A stretch of 64,000 nt of DNA. Source: Polyangia bacterium. GTDB taxonomy: Bacteria; Myxococcota_A; Polyangia; Nannocystales; Nannocystaceae. A model generated the notes under the pieces. That model was given only the letters and a program-made list of their open reading frames with translations, was not told the origin of the DNA and ran no database searches. Shown in pieces: positions 55,609-64,000 of the stretch (the first letter of the stretch is position 1; every line of letters begins with the position of its first letter). Both the position numbers and the translations under genes were made by a program. The stretch is taken from NCBI GenBank assembly GCA_030430565.1, contig JAUIKS010000002.1, positions 248,001-312,000 on the forward strand, in the 5' to 3' direction.

Positions 55609-56976
55609 TTAGGCCATGATCGCGGTCAGCGGCGTGTTCGAGTAGCCGTTGCCGCCGCCGACCTCGGTCGCGTCGGGGTTGACCGTCTTGAGGCAGGTCA
55701 GCAGCATGTCGCTCGCGTTGGCCGAGCCGGCGTCGACGTGCACGCCCGGCGTCTTCAGCGCGCCGCCGCCGCCGCCCGCGACGATGCAGGGCATGTCGAA
55801 GTCGGTGTGGTAGAGCCCCGAGGCGGTGTCGCTGCCGAGCAGCACGCAGCTGTTGTCGAGGATGTTGCCGTCCCCCTCGGGCTGGTCGCGCAGCGCCCTC
55901 AGTAGGGTCGCGAAGCACTCGACCATCTTGACGGTCGACGCGTTCACGCCGTCGTTGTCCGCCGCCTCGTGGGTCATGTCGTGGTGGCCCTTGCCCTGCC
56001 CGAGCATGTGGAAGACCGTGTAGCCGACCGAGCCCGTGAACTGGATGCTGGCGACCCGCGTGATGTCGCAGCTGAAGGCGAACGCGAGCAGGCTCGCCAT
56101 CACCGCGTTGACCTCCTCGAGCGGCTCCTTGCCGTCGACGTCGTCGTTGGTCTGCCCGGGCGCGCCGGGCGGCTGGCACAGCGGCGCGATCGCGTCGATC
56201 TGGCTCTGGAGCTGCGCGACGCTCTCGAGATGCGCCTCGAGCCGCTGGCGGTCGTTCATGCTCACGACCTGCTGCAGGCGCTGGACGTCCGCGGCCACGG
56301 CGTCGAGCGCCTTGAGGCGCATCGGCTTGGTCGGGTCGTCGGGCGGGGTGAAGCCGTTGAAGAGCTTGTCGAACAGCGCCTGCGGCTGGTGGATCGGCGG
56401 CAGCGGCTGGTCCGGGCCCTTGTGCGAGAGGAACTCGAGGGTCGGCCCCTCGCTCGTGACGACGCGCTTCGAGATCCGCAGCTGAACCGAGGGCAAAAAG
56501 GTCTGGCCGCCGATGAAGGCGGCCGCGGCCTGGTCGATCGAGGGCCCGCCGAACTTCGACGAGTAGGCCGCGTTGCCCGGGTCGAGCTTGATGTAGGGGT
56601 AGCCCGAGAAGAAGCCCGAGACGCCGGTGTGGTGCCCGCGGACCTCGGGGTGCTTGGCGCGGACCTCGAGCTTGCTGATCACCGAGACGTAGTCGCGGAC
56701 GTCGGCGAGCGGCGCGAGCTGCTCGGTCAGCGTGTAGCCGGGCCCGGTCTCGGCGGGCGCCCAGCGCAGGCTCGCGGCGTTGTTGGTGTCGGAGAGCGCG
56801 ACGCCGTTGCCGAAGTGCCAGGTGATGAACCGGCGCGCCAGCTGGGTGCCGTCGGCGTAGGCCGTGCCGTTGGCGTTGAGCATCGCCTCGAGGGGCGGCA
56901 GCGCGAGCGCGACGGCGGATCCACCGACGACGCCGCGGAGCATGGCGCGACGGCTGAGCTGAAACTTCTTGCGCAT
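55609..56976 (-). CDS. DUF1552 protein, Tat-exported
   Basis: 455 residues from the ATG at 56976 (AAGGA eight bases upstream). The N-terminus has a Tat-type signal (LSRRAMLRGVVGGSAVALALPP). The body matches DUF1552: ITWHFGNGVAL near residue 50, VRGHHTGVSGFFSG, a GPSIDQ strand and late HHDMTHEA and GSDTASGLYH segments rich in His and Asp, suggesting metal binding. DUF1552 and DUF1592 genes are classically paired in Planctomycetes, Verrucomicrobia and Myxococcota. Their biochemical task is unknown. It follows its DUF1592 partner by 32 bp. Confidence 0.88.
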   Translation of the reverse strand: MRKKFQLSRRAMLRGVVGGSAVALALPPLEAMLNANGTAYADGTQLARRFITWHFGNGVALSDTNNAASLRWAPAETGPGYTLTEQLAPLADVRDYVSVISKLEVRAKHPEVRGHHTGVSGFFSGYPYIKLDPGNAAYSSKFGGPSIDQAAAAFIGGQTFLPSVQLRISKRVVTSEGPTLEFLSHKGPDQPLPPIHQPQALFDKLFNGFTPPDDPTKPMRLKALDAVAADVQRLQQVVSMNDRQRLEAHLESVAQLQSQIDAIAPLCQPPGAPGQTNDDVDGKEPLEEVNAVMASLLAFAFSCDITRVASIQFTGSVGYTVFHMLGQGKGHHDMTHEAADNDGVNASTVKMVECFATLLRALRDQPEGDGNILDNSCVLLGSDTASGLYHTDFDMPCIVAGGGGGALKTPGVHVDAGSANASDMLLTCLKTVNPDATEVGGGNGYSNTPLTAIMA

Positions 56977-57008
56977 CGTGATGATCCTTCGTTCTCGTGC
57001 GGTGTGGA

Positions 57009-58778
57009 CTACTCCGCCGCGCCGACCATTCGGAACGCGTCGCTGGCGACCAGCTCGACGAGCAGGTCCTGCATGTGGAAGCCGTCGGCCGCGAAGCGAT
57101 CGTCGATCTCTTGGAGCGTCGGCAGCTCGCCGATCACCTCGACGTGACCGGTCGCGTGCCGGAAGATGTTGCGGACCATGCACAGCGAGACCTCTGGGGC
57201 CTCGCGCAGCAGCGCCCCGAGCTCGCGCGCGCCGTCGAACTCGCCGTAGGGGTCGAGCAGCGAGACGCTGTTGATGGTCGCGCCGTTCTCGGTGGTGCGG
57301 AACAGGCCGACGCCGTCGTAGTTCTCGAGGCCGAAGCCGATGCCGTCCATCGCAACATGGCACGAGGCGCAGGCCGGATCGGACATGTGGATCTCGAGGC
57401 GGTCGCGCATGGTCGGCGTGTCCTCGGTGGTGTCGGGCAGCACCGTCTCCACGTCGGGGGGCGGCGCCGGGATCGTCTGGCACATCAAGGCCTCGCGCAC
57501 GAACTTGCCGCGCAGCGTCGGCGAGGTGCTGGAGATGTGCGAGAACGCGGCCAGGTAGGCGCCCTGCCCGAAGATGCCGCCGCGCTTCTCGCTCGCGGGC
57601 AGCGGGACCTTGAGGAAGTGGTCGGGCGCGAAGCTGCCGCCGGTCGGGTGCGAGAGCCCGTAGAAGCTCGCCAGCGTGTCGTTGACGAAGGTATAGGGCG
57701 CGTCGAGGATGTCGCGCACGTCGCCGTCCTGCTGCCAGATCACGTCCTCGATCAGCGTCAGCGTCTCGACCCGCAGCGCCGCGGCCAGCTCGGGCGACCA
57801 CGAGGGGTAGATCCCGGCGTCCTTGGGCAGCGACTCGAGGTCGCGCAGCCGCAGGATCTCGGCGTAGAAGTTCGAGAGCGCGACGCGGGCGTCGTCGTCC
57901 AGCAAGAGCGCGCGCGCGACCGCGCGGACGCCCTCGGGGGTGTCGAGCGCCCCGCCCTCGGCCTCGTCGAGCAGCTCGGGGCTGGGCGTGGTGTCGAGCA
58001 GGAAGAACGACATGCGCGTCGCCAGCTCGACGCCGCGGAGTCGGCGGACGCTGGGGTCGTCGGGCTCCGGGGTCCCGAGCTCGACCTGGTACAGGAAGAA
58101 GGGCGACTGCAGGAAGGTCGCGATCGCGTACTCGATACCGGTCCAGAAGTCGTCGGCCTCGAGCGCCGCGGTCTGGGCGACACTGACGTAGAGCTCGACC
58201 TCCTCCTGGGTGAGCGCGCGCCGCCAGGCGACGCGGCCGAAGCTGCGCACGAACTGCTCGTGGCAGGCGGCGTCGCTCGGCCCCGTCGGCGCGCAGGCGA
58301 GATGGGCTTGCAACCCTGCGGGGTTTTGAATCGCGGCGGCCGCGGCCGCGCGCGCGGAGCTCTCGTAGGCGTCGACGGAGGCGTCGCTGAGCGCGAGCTG
58401 GGCGGCCGCGATCGCCTCGAGGCCGTTGATCTGCGCGTCGTCGGGCGGCGTCACCACGGCGGCGGCGGCGGGCCCGAGGAGGTCGCGGATCGAGTTCTCG
58501 TACTGCCGCGCGAGCAGCAGGCGCAGGCTCGCGGGCGCGGGCTTGAGCTGCGGCGCGGGCTCGTCGCCCGTGTCGTCGTCACCGCCGCCGCTGTCAATGC
58601 CCGTGTCCGGATCGCTGGAGTCTGCGCCGCTGAGGCCCTCGTCGCCGGTCTCCGAGACGCGACCGTCGGGCCCGACGTAGCAAGCGGTGGACGCGAGCGC
58701 GAAGATCGCGAGGAGGAAGGGCGCGGCGTGACCCCGGCCGCGCGCCCCCACGCCATCAATTCTCCGGGTCGTCATCAC
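57009..58778 (-). CDS. DUF1592/DUF1588/DUF1585 protein with c-type heme motif, lipoprotein
   Basis: 589 residues. The N-terminal signal ends in ALASTAC (Cys33), with an Asp/Gly/Thr linker after it. The order is DUF1587-like (LRRLLARQYENSIRDLLG-like region near residue 85), DUF1595 (FGRVAWRRALTQEE), DUF1592 (FLQSPFFLYQVELG), DUF1588 with DPACASCHVAMDGIGFGLENYD, whose CASCH is a CxxCH heme-binding motif, and DUF1585 at the end (RNIFRHATGHV). It is likely an exported single-heme protein working with the DUF1552 partner. Which reaction is unknown. It starts the two-gene unit. Confidence 0.9.
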   Translation of the reverse strand: MMTTRRIDGVGARGRGHAAPFLLAIFALASTACYVGPDGRVSETGDEGLSGADSSDPDTGIDSGGGDDDTGDEPAPQLKPAPASLRLLLARQYENSIRDLLGPAAAAVVTPPDDAQINGLEAIAAAQLALSDASVDAYESSARAAAAAAIQNPAGLQAHLACAPTGPSDAACHEQFVRSFGRVAWRRALTQEEVELYVSVAQTAALEADDFWTGIEYAIATFLQSPFFLYQVELGTPEPDDPSVRRLRGVELATRMSFFLLDTTPSPELLDEAEGGALDTPEGVRAVARALLLDDDARVALSNFYAEILRLRDLESLPKDAGIYPSWSPELAAALRVETLTLIEDVIWQQDGDVRDILDAPYTFVNDTLASFYGLSHPTGGSFAPDHFLKVPLPASEKRGGIFGQGAYLAAFSHISSTSPTLRGKFVREALMCQTIPAPPPDVETVLPDTTEDTPTMRDRLEIHMSDPACASCHVAMDGIGFGLENYDGVGLFRTTENGATINSVSLLDPYGEFDGARELGALLREAPEVSLCMVRNIFRHATGHVEVIGELPTLQEIDDRFAADGFHMQDLLVELVASDAFRMVGAAE

Positions 58779-58954
58779 CCCGCGACCCTACCGCAAAAGC
58801 GCACCGTTTGGCGTGGGTTCGAGGGACGCCGCCGCGAGTGCGCAGGAGTGTGCACCACGTCCCCCGCGGCGGTCCGCAGTCGCTGACTGCTCCGCGCAAT
58901 ACCGCGTACGTGCACATGCAAGCGACTCGCCGCGGTGATCGGCCACGCGTCGCC

Positions 58955-61813
58955 TTAGCGCGGCTCGGGGGCTTCGGATCCCTCGGGCGCGGCGGGCAGC
59001 TGATGCGCAGGCTCGGCGAGCCAGCGCGCGATGCCTCCGCGCAGCTCGAGCGCCCGCGGGCCCGCCCCGTGCAAGCGAGCGTGGGCCCGCTCCGCCAGCG
59101 CGCGCGCGCGCGACCGATCGCGCTCGGGTCGCGCGGGATCGTCCCACAGCGCCCGCGCGAGCGTGAAGCTCGCGGCGGCGTCGAGCGCCGGCGACGGGTC
59201 GATCGAGCTCACCCGCGTGAAGATCTCCTCGGCGAGCGGGAGCGCGTCCTCGCCGCGTCCCTGCTCGAGGTACAGCTCCGCGAGCTCGAGGAGCGCCGCG
59301 ATCGCGTCCTCGTCGGCCGCGCCCGCGGATGTCCCGAGTGACAGGCGCGCGCGTTCGAAGTAGCGCGCCGCGCCGCGGTCGTCGCCGCGTTCGCGCAGCG
59401 CCCGACCGAGCAGGTTCCACACGGACCCGAGCCGCGGGTCCTCGGGGAGCAGCGCGTCCTCGTAGATCACGCGGGCGCGCTCGAGGGCCTCGAGCGCGCG
59501 CGGGTCGTGACGATCGAGGTAGAGCGCGCCGATCTCCGCGAGCAGCGCGCCGACCTCGGGGATCGCGCTCGCGGCCGTCGGGGAGCTGTCCTTCGAAGCA
59601 GCTCCCACGGCGCCCGCGGGCGCGTCGTCCTCGATCCCGGGCGCCAGCGCGACGTGCTCGATCCCGAGGGCCTTCTCGTGCAGCGCGAGCGCCCGCTCGA
59701 AGTGCGCCAGCGCCTCGTCGTCGGCGCCCTGATCGGCGTGCAGCGTGCCGATGGTCTCGACGAGCAGCGCGACCGTCGGGTGGTCCTCGCCGAGCGCTGC
59801 GGTCCGGAGCTCGAGGGCGCGATCGAGCAGCTCGAGCGCGCGCGCCGGATCCCCGCGCTCCGCGTGCACGAGGCCGAGGTTGTGCAGCGCGCGGGCGCGG
59901 CGGAGGTCGGTCGCGTCCGCGCCCTCACGATCGAGCGTCATGACGGCGAGGTCGCGCCAGTGCTCGGCGTCGCGGACACGCTCCGGGGCCCGCCCGACCA
60001 CCGTGATGAGCGCGGTCGCGGCGTTGATCGCGAGCTCGTCCGCCCCCGCCGCGCCGGCGGTGAGGTACGCGTCGGTCAGCGCTCGCTCCGCCCGCGCGTG
60101 CTCGCCTGTCGCCTCGAGCGTGACGCCGCGTTGATACAGCGCCGCCGCCTGCAGCGGCGGCCAGCGCAGCCCCGCGGCGGCGGCTTCCTCCTCGACCTCG
60201 GCGACGCGCGCGAGGCTCTCGCGGTGGCGGCCGACCGCTCGCAGCGCGTCGGCGGCGGTCAAGCGCTCGCGCAGGCGCTGCACCGCCCCGTAGTCAGCGT
60301 CGGTCGTCGCGAGGTGCGGGCGCGCGCGCAGGCGGTGCTCGACGCGACAGCCGGCGAGCTGCGGCAGCTCGGCGGCCGCGAGCACGGCGCCCTCGAGGAT
60401 GTCGACCGCGCCCGCGTCGTCACCCACGCCGCGCAGGGTGTCGACGAGCGTCTCGAAGTGCGCCCGACGCTCGGCGAGGCAGCCGACGGCGAGCGTCGTG
60501 ACCTCCTCGTCCCAGCGCCGCTCGATCGTCGCCGCGCGGCAGACCGCGACCCGCGACCCGCGCCACTCCTCGGCGTAGGCGTCGAGCATCGGCGCGGTCT
60601 TGTCGATCACGGTGGCGGCGAAGCTCACCCCGGTCGCCTCCGCGCGCGACCGCAGCTCGACGCGCGCGGCCTCGTCCCAGCGCGCCGAGATCAGCGCGCC
60701 CTCGGCCTCGCAGGCCGCGAGCGCGCGCTCGTGGGCGAGGCGATCGCTCGTGTAGCCGACGCCGGCGATCAGCCCGAGCCCGAGCGCGCCGCCGAGGATC
60801 CAGCGCCGCCGCGTCGGGTCCGCCGCGAGCGCCTCGAGCAGCGCGTCGACGCTGGGGTAGCGGCGCTCCGGCTCGGCCGCGAGCCCGCGCAGGACCGCGC
60901 GCCGCAGCCACGCCGGCACCGCCGCGTCCTCGCTCGGCGCGCGCACGCGCCCCGAGAGCACGGCGTCGTGCAGCGCCGCGATCGTGTCGCCGGCGAAGGG
61001 GCGCTCGCCGTACAGCGCGGTCCACAGCGTCGCGCACAGCGAGAACGTGTCTGTTCGGACATCTGTTGGCTCACCGGAGTACTGCTCGGGGGCCATGTAC
61101 GCGGGCGTCCCCAGCAGCGATCCGTGGCGCGTCAAGTCGGTGGTCAGCGGGTCCGCGCGCGCGCGGGCCGTGCTGGCATCGGACGCCGCGGCCGCGCGCG
61201 CGCGGGTCTCGCTGTCGCCGTCACGGCGCACGAGCCCGAAGTCCATGACGCGCACGCGCCCGTCGCTGCCGACCATGATGTTATCGGGCTTGAGATCCCG
61301 GTGCAGCAGCCCCGCGGCGTGCGCCGCCGCGACGCCGCGGGCCGCCGGCTTGAACACCTCGAGCACGGCGCGCCACGTCGGCGCCTGCTCCTTAAGCCAG
61401 GCCGTCAGCGTCTGCCCCTGCACGAACTCCATCAGGATCCACAGCTGGCCGTGGTGCTCCCCGACGTCGAGCACGGTGACGACGTTCGGGTGCGCGAGCT
61501 TGGCGAGCGCCTGGGCCTCGCGCTGAAGCCGGAGCCGCGCGTCGGCGTCGCGGCTGCGGTCCCCGAGGATCATCTTGAGCGCGACCTTGCGGTCGAGCTC
61601 GGGATCGTGGGCGGCGTAGACGACGCCCATGCCGCCCTTGCCGAGCTCCGAGAGGATCACGAGGCGCCCCACGAGGTCACCGGGCCGCAGGCTCGCGCCC
61701 GGGGCTCGCGTCGCGCTGGCGTCGCGGCGCCGCGCGTCGTGTGGGAGCGTGTCGTCGACCGCGGCGGAGGAGGACGACGCGGCGCTCGAGCCCGCGACGA
61801 CGGTCTCCTCCAT
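58955..61813 (-). CDS. Ser/Thr protein kinase with TPR repeats
   Basis: 952 residues. After a Ser/Ala-rich tail the kinase domain (about 48-315) has GKGGMGVVY, VALKMI, HRDLKPDNIM, DFG in VMDFGLVRR and YMAPEQY, so it should be active. A hydrophobic segment (WILGGALGLGLIAGVGYTSD, about 337-356) anchors it in the membrane. The C-terminal 550 residues are TPR repeats, facing the opposite side (LHNLGLVHAERGDPARALEL is one clear unit). Such kinases are abundant in myxobacteria. The RCC1 lipoprotein gene ends 141 bp upstream on the same strand. Confidence 0.93.
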   Translation of the reverse strand: MEETVVAGSSAASSSSAAVDDTLPHDARRRDASATRAPGASLRPGDLVGRLVILSELGKGGMGVVYAAHDPELDRKVALKMILGDRSRDADARLRLQREAQALAKLAHPNVVTVLDVGEHHGQLWILMEFVQGQTLTAWLKEQAPTWRAVLEVFKPAARGVAAAHAAGLLHRDLKPDNIMVGSDGRVRVMDFGLVRRDGDSETRARAAAASDASTARARADPLTTDLTRHGSLLGTPAYMAPEQYSGEPTDVRTDTFSLCATLWTALYGERPFAGDTIAALHDAVLSGRVRAPSEDAAVPAWLRRAVLRGLAAEPERRYPSVDALLEALAADPTRRRWILGGALGLGLIAGVGYTSDRLAHERALAACEAEGALISARWDEAARVELRSRAEATGVSFAATVIDKTAPMLDAYAEEWRGSRVAVCRAATIERRWDEEVTTLAVGCLAERRAHFETLVDTLRGVGDDAGAVDILEGAVLAAAELPQLAGCRVEHRLRARPHLATTDADYGAVQRLRERLTAADALRAVGRHRESLARVAEVEEEAAAAGLRWPPLQAAALYQRGVTLEATGEHARAERALTDAYLTAGAAGADELAINAATALITVVGRAPERVRDAEHWRDLAVMTLDREGADATDLRRARALHNLGLVHAERGDPARALELLDRALELRTAALGEDHPTVALLVETIGTLHADQGADDEALAHFERALALHEKALGIEHVALAPGIEDDAPAGAVGAASKDSSPTAASAIPEVGALLAEIGALYLDRHDPRALEALERARVIYEDALLPEDPRLGSVWNLLGRALRERGDDRGAARYFERARLSLGTSAGAADEDAIAALLELAELYLEQGRGEDALPLAEEIFTRVSSIDPSPALDAAASFTLARALWDDPARPERDRSRARALAERAHARLHGAGPRALELRGGIARWLAEPAHQLPAAPEGSEAPEPR

Positions 61814-61954
61814 CCCCGAGACGCTGGCCGCGTGCGTGTCGTCCAGCGCGTGGGGACGCGCCGCCGCCTCATCACGCGCCTCGCTGTTGCCGATGGACCC
61901 GATCGTCGACCTCCCGAGAGAGGATACCGCCGCCCGCGCGTCGCCGGTGGCGGC

Positions 61955-63697
61955 TCAGGTCTCGTCGCAGGTCATCGGCACTGGCATCTTCGGACAGGCG
62001 CCGCCGCAGCGGCTGCTCCCGTCCGGCCCGAGCACGCAGCGGAACGTGTGGGGCGCCGCGGGCTTCCCCGCCGCGCCCGGGCGATCCCGTTCGTGCCAGC
62101 GACCGAGTCGCAGCGGGCCACGCGGGGCGGTCCCCACCGCCTCGGCGGCGTAGCGCTCGTAGAAGGGATTGTCGAAGTAGTCGTAGGCGCGCCGCGTGTG
62201 GAGGACCGCGCGCCGCCGCGACGCGCTCGCGCGCCAGCACTTCACGGCGCCCCCCCGCTCGAGCGCGCAGGCTTGAAAACCGTCGACGTCGAGCGCGACC
62301 GCGTCGGCGACGCCGAGCACGGGCTTGGCCCGGACGTAGGGCCGCGCGACGCCGCTCTGCCCACGCGAGTTCGCGCCCCAGCACCACACCGAGTGATCCG
62401 CCCGCAGCGCGCAGGTGAACCTTCGGCCGCGCGCCACCGAGACCGCGTCGTCGATGCCGACGATCGAGTGCGGCGGCTGCAGCGACGGGCGCCCGTCCGG
62501 GTTCCGCGAGGGGCCGACGAGCGCGGCGTAGCTGACCCGGCCGCAGTGCACCCGACCGCCCGTGATCGCGCACAGGCCCTCGTAGTCAGCCGCGAACTCG
62601 CCGTAGCGCGCGCCGGGCCAGGCCAGGTCGTCGCAGCGGACCCCGCCGTTGAAGGTGCGAAAGCACTCCGAGTCGGCGACCTCGACCCGCTCCGCGACGC
62701 CGCCCGTGGTGTCGCGCTTGGACTCGGGCAGCGACTCGCGCAGGATCTCCATCGTCCTCCCGACCTTGTCGGTGCAGCTCGATCGGCGCTCGTCGATCAC
62801 GCCGCACGCCGCCATGGTCGAGAGGATGAGCCGCGTGCTCCCCTCGAGCGCCGCGACCGGCGTGGGCTCGGCGCCCGACTTGGTCCAGTTGGCGCTGCCC
62901 CAGCAGTACACCGGGCCGTTCTTGGTGCGGGCGCAGGCGGCGTGGTCGCTGGTGGCGAGCTCGACGACCTCGCCGCGGATCGGCACGCGCTCCGGCGCGA
63001 TCACGGGGCTGTCGTAGCGCGGCTCCGGGATGTCGGGGTGCAGCGGGAGGGAGAGCTCCCAGCACGCGACGCCGCCCTCCGCCGTGATCGCGCAGCCGAG
63101 CCGACCGCTCAGCGCGACCTCGATCGCGCCCTCGATCCCCGTGACGCGCGTGGACTCGCCGTCGTCGCCGACGCAGCGGACGCCTTCCTCGGTCGCCGCG
63201 CAGATCTCAGCGCCGACGGCGAGGTCCCGGGCCCCCGGCATCGCCGCCTCAAGCTCGGCCTCGGCGCCCTCGACCAGCTCCACGCAGCGGAGTCGCTCGC
63301 CCTCGACCGTGGCGCACAGCGTCGCGCCCCAGCCGTCGATCATCGTCGTCTTGTCGAGACCCTCGACGGGGCGCGTGACGCTGAGATCGTCGAGCCGCCA
63401 GCACACGACCTGCCCGCCGCGCCGCCGCGCGCAGGCCTTCTGCTCCGACTCCAGCAGGTCGGTGAGTTCCACGGCGTCGCGCAGCCCGGCGACCGGCGCG
63501 CGCGGCTGCCCGCCGCGCCAGCACTCGACATGTCCGTCCGACCAGACCGCGCAACCGCTCGGGCCCGGCGCGATGTCGACGATCCGGAGCTCCTCCGCGG
63601 CGGATCCGTCACCGTGCGACGCGCAGCCGACGAGCAGCAGCAGCCCAAGCAGTCCAAGCAGCCCCGGACGCCCTGTCGCATGTCTCGCGCCCCCCAC
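61955..63697 (-). CDS. RCC1-repeat lipoprotein
   Basis: 580 residues from a GTG at 63697; the longer frame would overlap the divergent Hen1 gene. The signal peptide ends in LLLLVGCAS. The body has many repeats of about 45 residues with the form GxxxCAxxxxGxVxCWG, for example CAVWSDGHVECW, CARTKNGPVYCWGSAN and CALRADHSVWCWGANSRGQSG, i.e. RCC1-type propeller blades. Myxobacteria carry many such exported RCC1 proteins, thought to bind surface partners. Cys pairs in the blades suggest disulfides. It lies upstream of a TPR kinase gene on the same strand. Confidence 0.85.
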   Translation of the reverse strand: MGGARHATGRPGLLGLLGLLLLVGCASHGDGSAAEELRIVDIAPGPSGCAVWSDGHVECWRGGQPRAPVAGLRDAVELTDLLESEQKACARRRGGQVVCWRLDDLSVTRPVEGLDKTTMIDGWGATLCATVEGERLRCVELVEGAEAELEAAMPGARDLAVGAEICAATEEGVRCVGDDGESTRVTGIEGAIEVALSGRLGCAITAEGGVACWELSLPLHPDIPEPRYDSPVIAPERVPIRGEVVELATSDHAACARTKNGPVYCWGSANWTKSGAEPTPVAALEGSTRLILSTMAACGVIDERRSSCTDKVGRTMEILRESLPESKRDTTGGVAERVEVADSECFRTFNGGVRCDDLAWPGARYGEFAADYEGLCAITGGRVHCGRVSYAALVGPSRNPDGRPSLQPPHSIVGIDDAVSVARGRRFTCALRADHSVWCWGANSRGQSGVARPYVRAKPVLGVADAVALDVDGFQACALERGGAVKCWRASASRRRAVLHTRRAYDYFDNPFYERYAAEAVGTAPRGPLRLGRWHERDRPGAAGKPAAPHTFRCVLGPDGSSRCGGACPKMPVPMTCDET

Positions 63698-63758
63698 CGC
63701 GGGTAAGTCAAGCACACCCGCGCCCGGCCGGCACGACCTGCTACCATCGCGGCCCGCG

Positions 63759-64000
63759 ATGCTCCTGACCATCAGCACCACGCGCGCGCCCGCGACCGAC
63801 CTGGGCTACCTGCTGGGCAAGCACCCCGACCGCGCGCAGTCCTTCGAGCTCGCGTTCGGGACCGCGCACGTCTTCTACCCCGAGGCCAGCGCGGAGCGCT
63901 GCACGGCCGCGCTGCTGCTCGAGCTCGACCCCGTGGGCCTGGTCCGTCGTCCCCCGGGCAGCGAGGGCTTCGCGCTCGCGCAGTACGTCAGCGATCGCCC
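63759..64000 (+). CDS. hen1: 3' terminal RNA ribose 2'-O-methyltransferase Hen1 (cut by window end)
   Basis: Only the first 80 residues are in the window. The start MLLTISTT, then DLGYLLGKHP, FELAFGTAHVFYPEA and ERCTAALLLELDPVGLVRR are the N-terminal domain of bacterial Hen1, which methylates the 2'-OH of an RNA 3' end during repair. In other bacteria hen1 is paired with pnkp; the partner would lie beyond the right edge. It is divergent from the RCC1 lipoprotein gene with 61 bp between the starts. Confidence 0.85.
   Translation, partial: MLLTISTTRAPATDLGYLLGKHPDRAQSFELAFGTAHVFYPEASAERCTAALLLELDPVGLVRRPPGSEGFALAQYVSDR

Noticed and set aside
59507-63706. 1399-residue plus-strand open frame
   Set aside because: Runs opposite the TPR kinase and the RCC1 lipoprotein, both with clear domains; composition is that of a shadow frame.

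Overview
The window is a very GC-rich chromosomal segment, almost certainly from a myxobacterium (Myxococcota). The Nannocystis/Plesiocystis/Enhygromyxa group is my best guess. The grounds are strong G/C preference at third codon positions, many Ser/Thr protein kinases, many lipoproteins with long Thr/Ser/Gly/Asp linkers after the lipobox, a MYXO-CTERM-like C-terminal tail, and a DUF1552/DUF1592 gene pair. No rRNA, tRNA, CRISPR array, insertion sequence or integrase was found.

Layout. 1-2.7 kb: the end of a TPR protein, a small unknown gene and a SAM methyltransferase. 2.8-6.8 kb: a tightly coupled four-gene operon (trypsin-like protease, a putative outer-membrane protein, two lipoproteins) in AT-richer DNA, with one copy of a 26-bp repeat on each side. 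7.4-17.3 kb: a coiled-coil protein, a PAS histidine kinase, a rhodanese lipoprotein, a Ser/Thr kinase with a membrane domain, an EF-hand protein, a sugar-nucleotide epimerase and two small paralogous membrane proteins. 17.3-24.6 kb: one operon of RDD protein, SpoIIM-like protein, membrane protein, DUF4129/DUF4350 fusion, MoxR ATPase and DUF58 protein. 24.7-30 kb: an AgmX/PglI-like protein, Nudix hydrolase, MsrA, a lipoprotein, a MYXO-CTERM protein and a cytochrome P450.

30.4-38.6 kb is the most interesting part. Nine genes on the + strand, many overlapping by 4 bp, encode a [2Fe-2S] ferredoxin, a V4R-domain protein, a long coiled-coil protein, a phycobiliprotein-like globin without the usual chromophore cysteine, a second V4R-like protein, a Ser/Thr kinase, a pseudokinase, heme oxygenase and a ferredoxin-dependent bilin reductase of the PcyA/HY2 superfamily. 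Heme oxygenase would make biliverdin, the reductase (fed by the ferredoxin) would reduce it, and the globin and V4R proteins could bind or hand on the bilin. This matches the recently described bilin-biosynthesis-associated globin (BBAG)/pre-PcyA clusters of non-photosynthetic bacteria. The kinase/pseudokinase pair and the coiled-coil protein suggest a regulated or scaffolded version whose function is unknown.

38.7-64 kb: a DUF6351-type secreted hydrolase, an acyl-CoA dehydrogenase-like protein, a giant kinase/ATPase/GAF/histidine-kinase fusion with a degenerate kinase domain, a decayed metallophosphoesterase, a VWA lipoprotein, an orphan DNA methyltransferase, an oxyR-katG peroxide module, the DUF1552/DUF1592 pair, a TPR Ser/Thr kinase, an RCC1-repeat lipoprotein, and the start of a Hen1 RNA 3'-end methyltransferase cut by the window edge.
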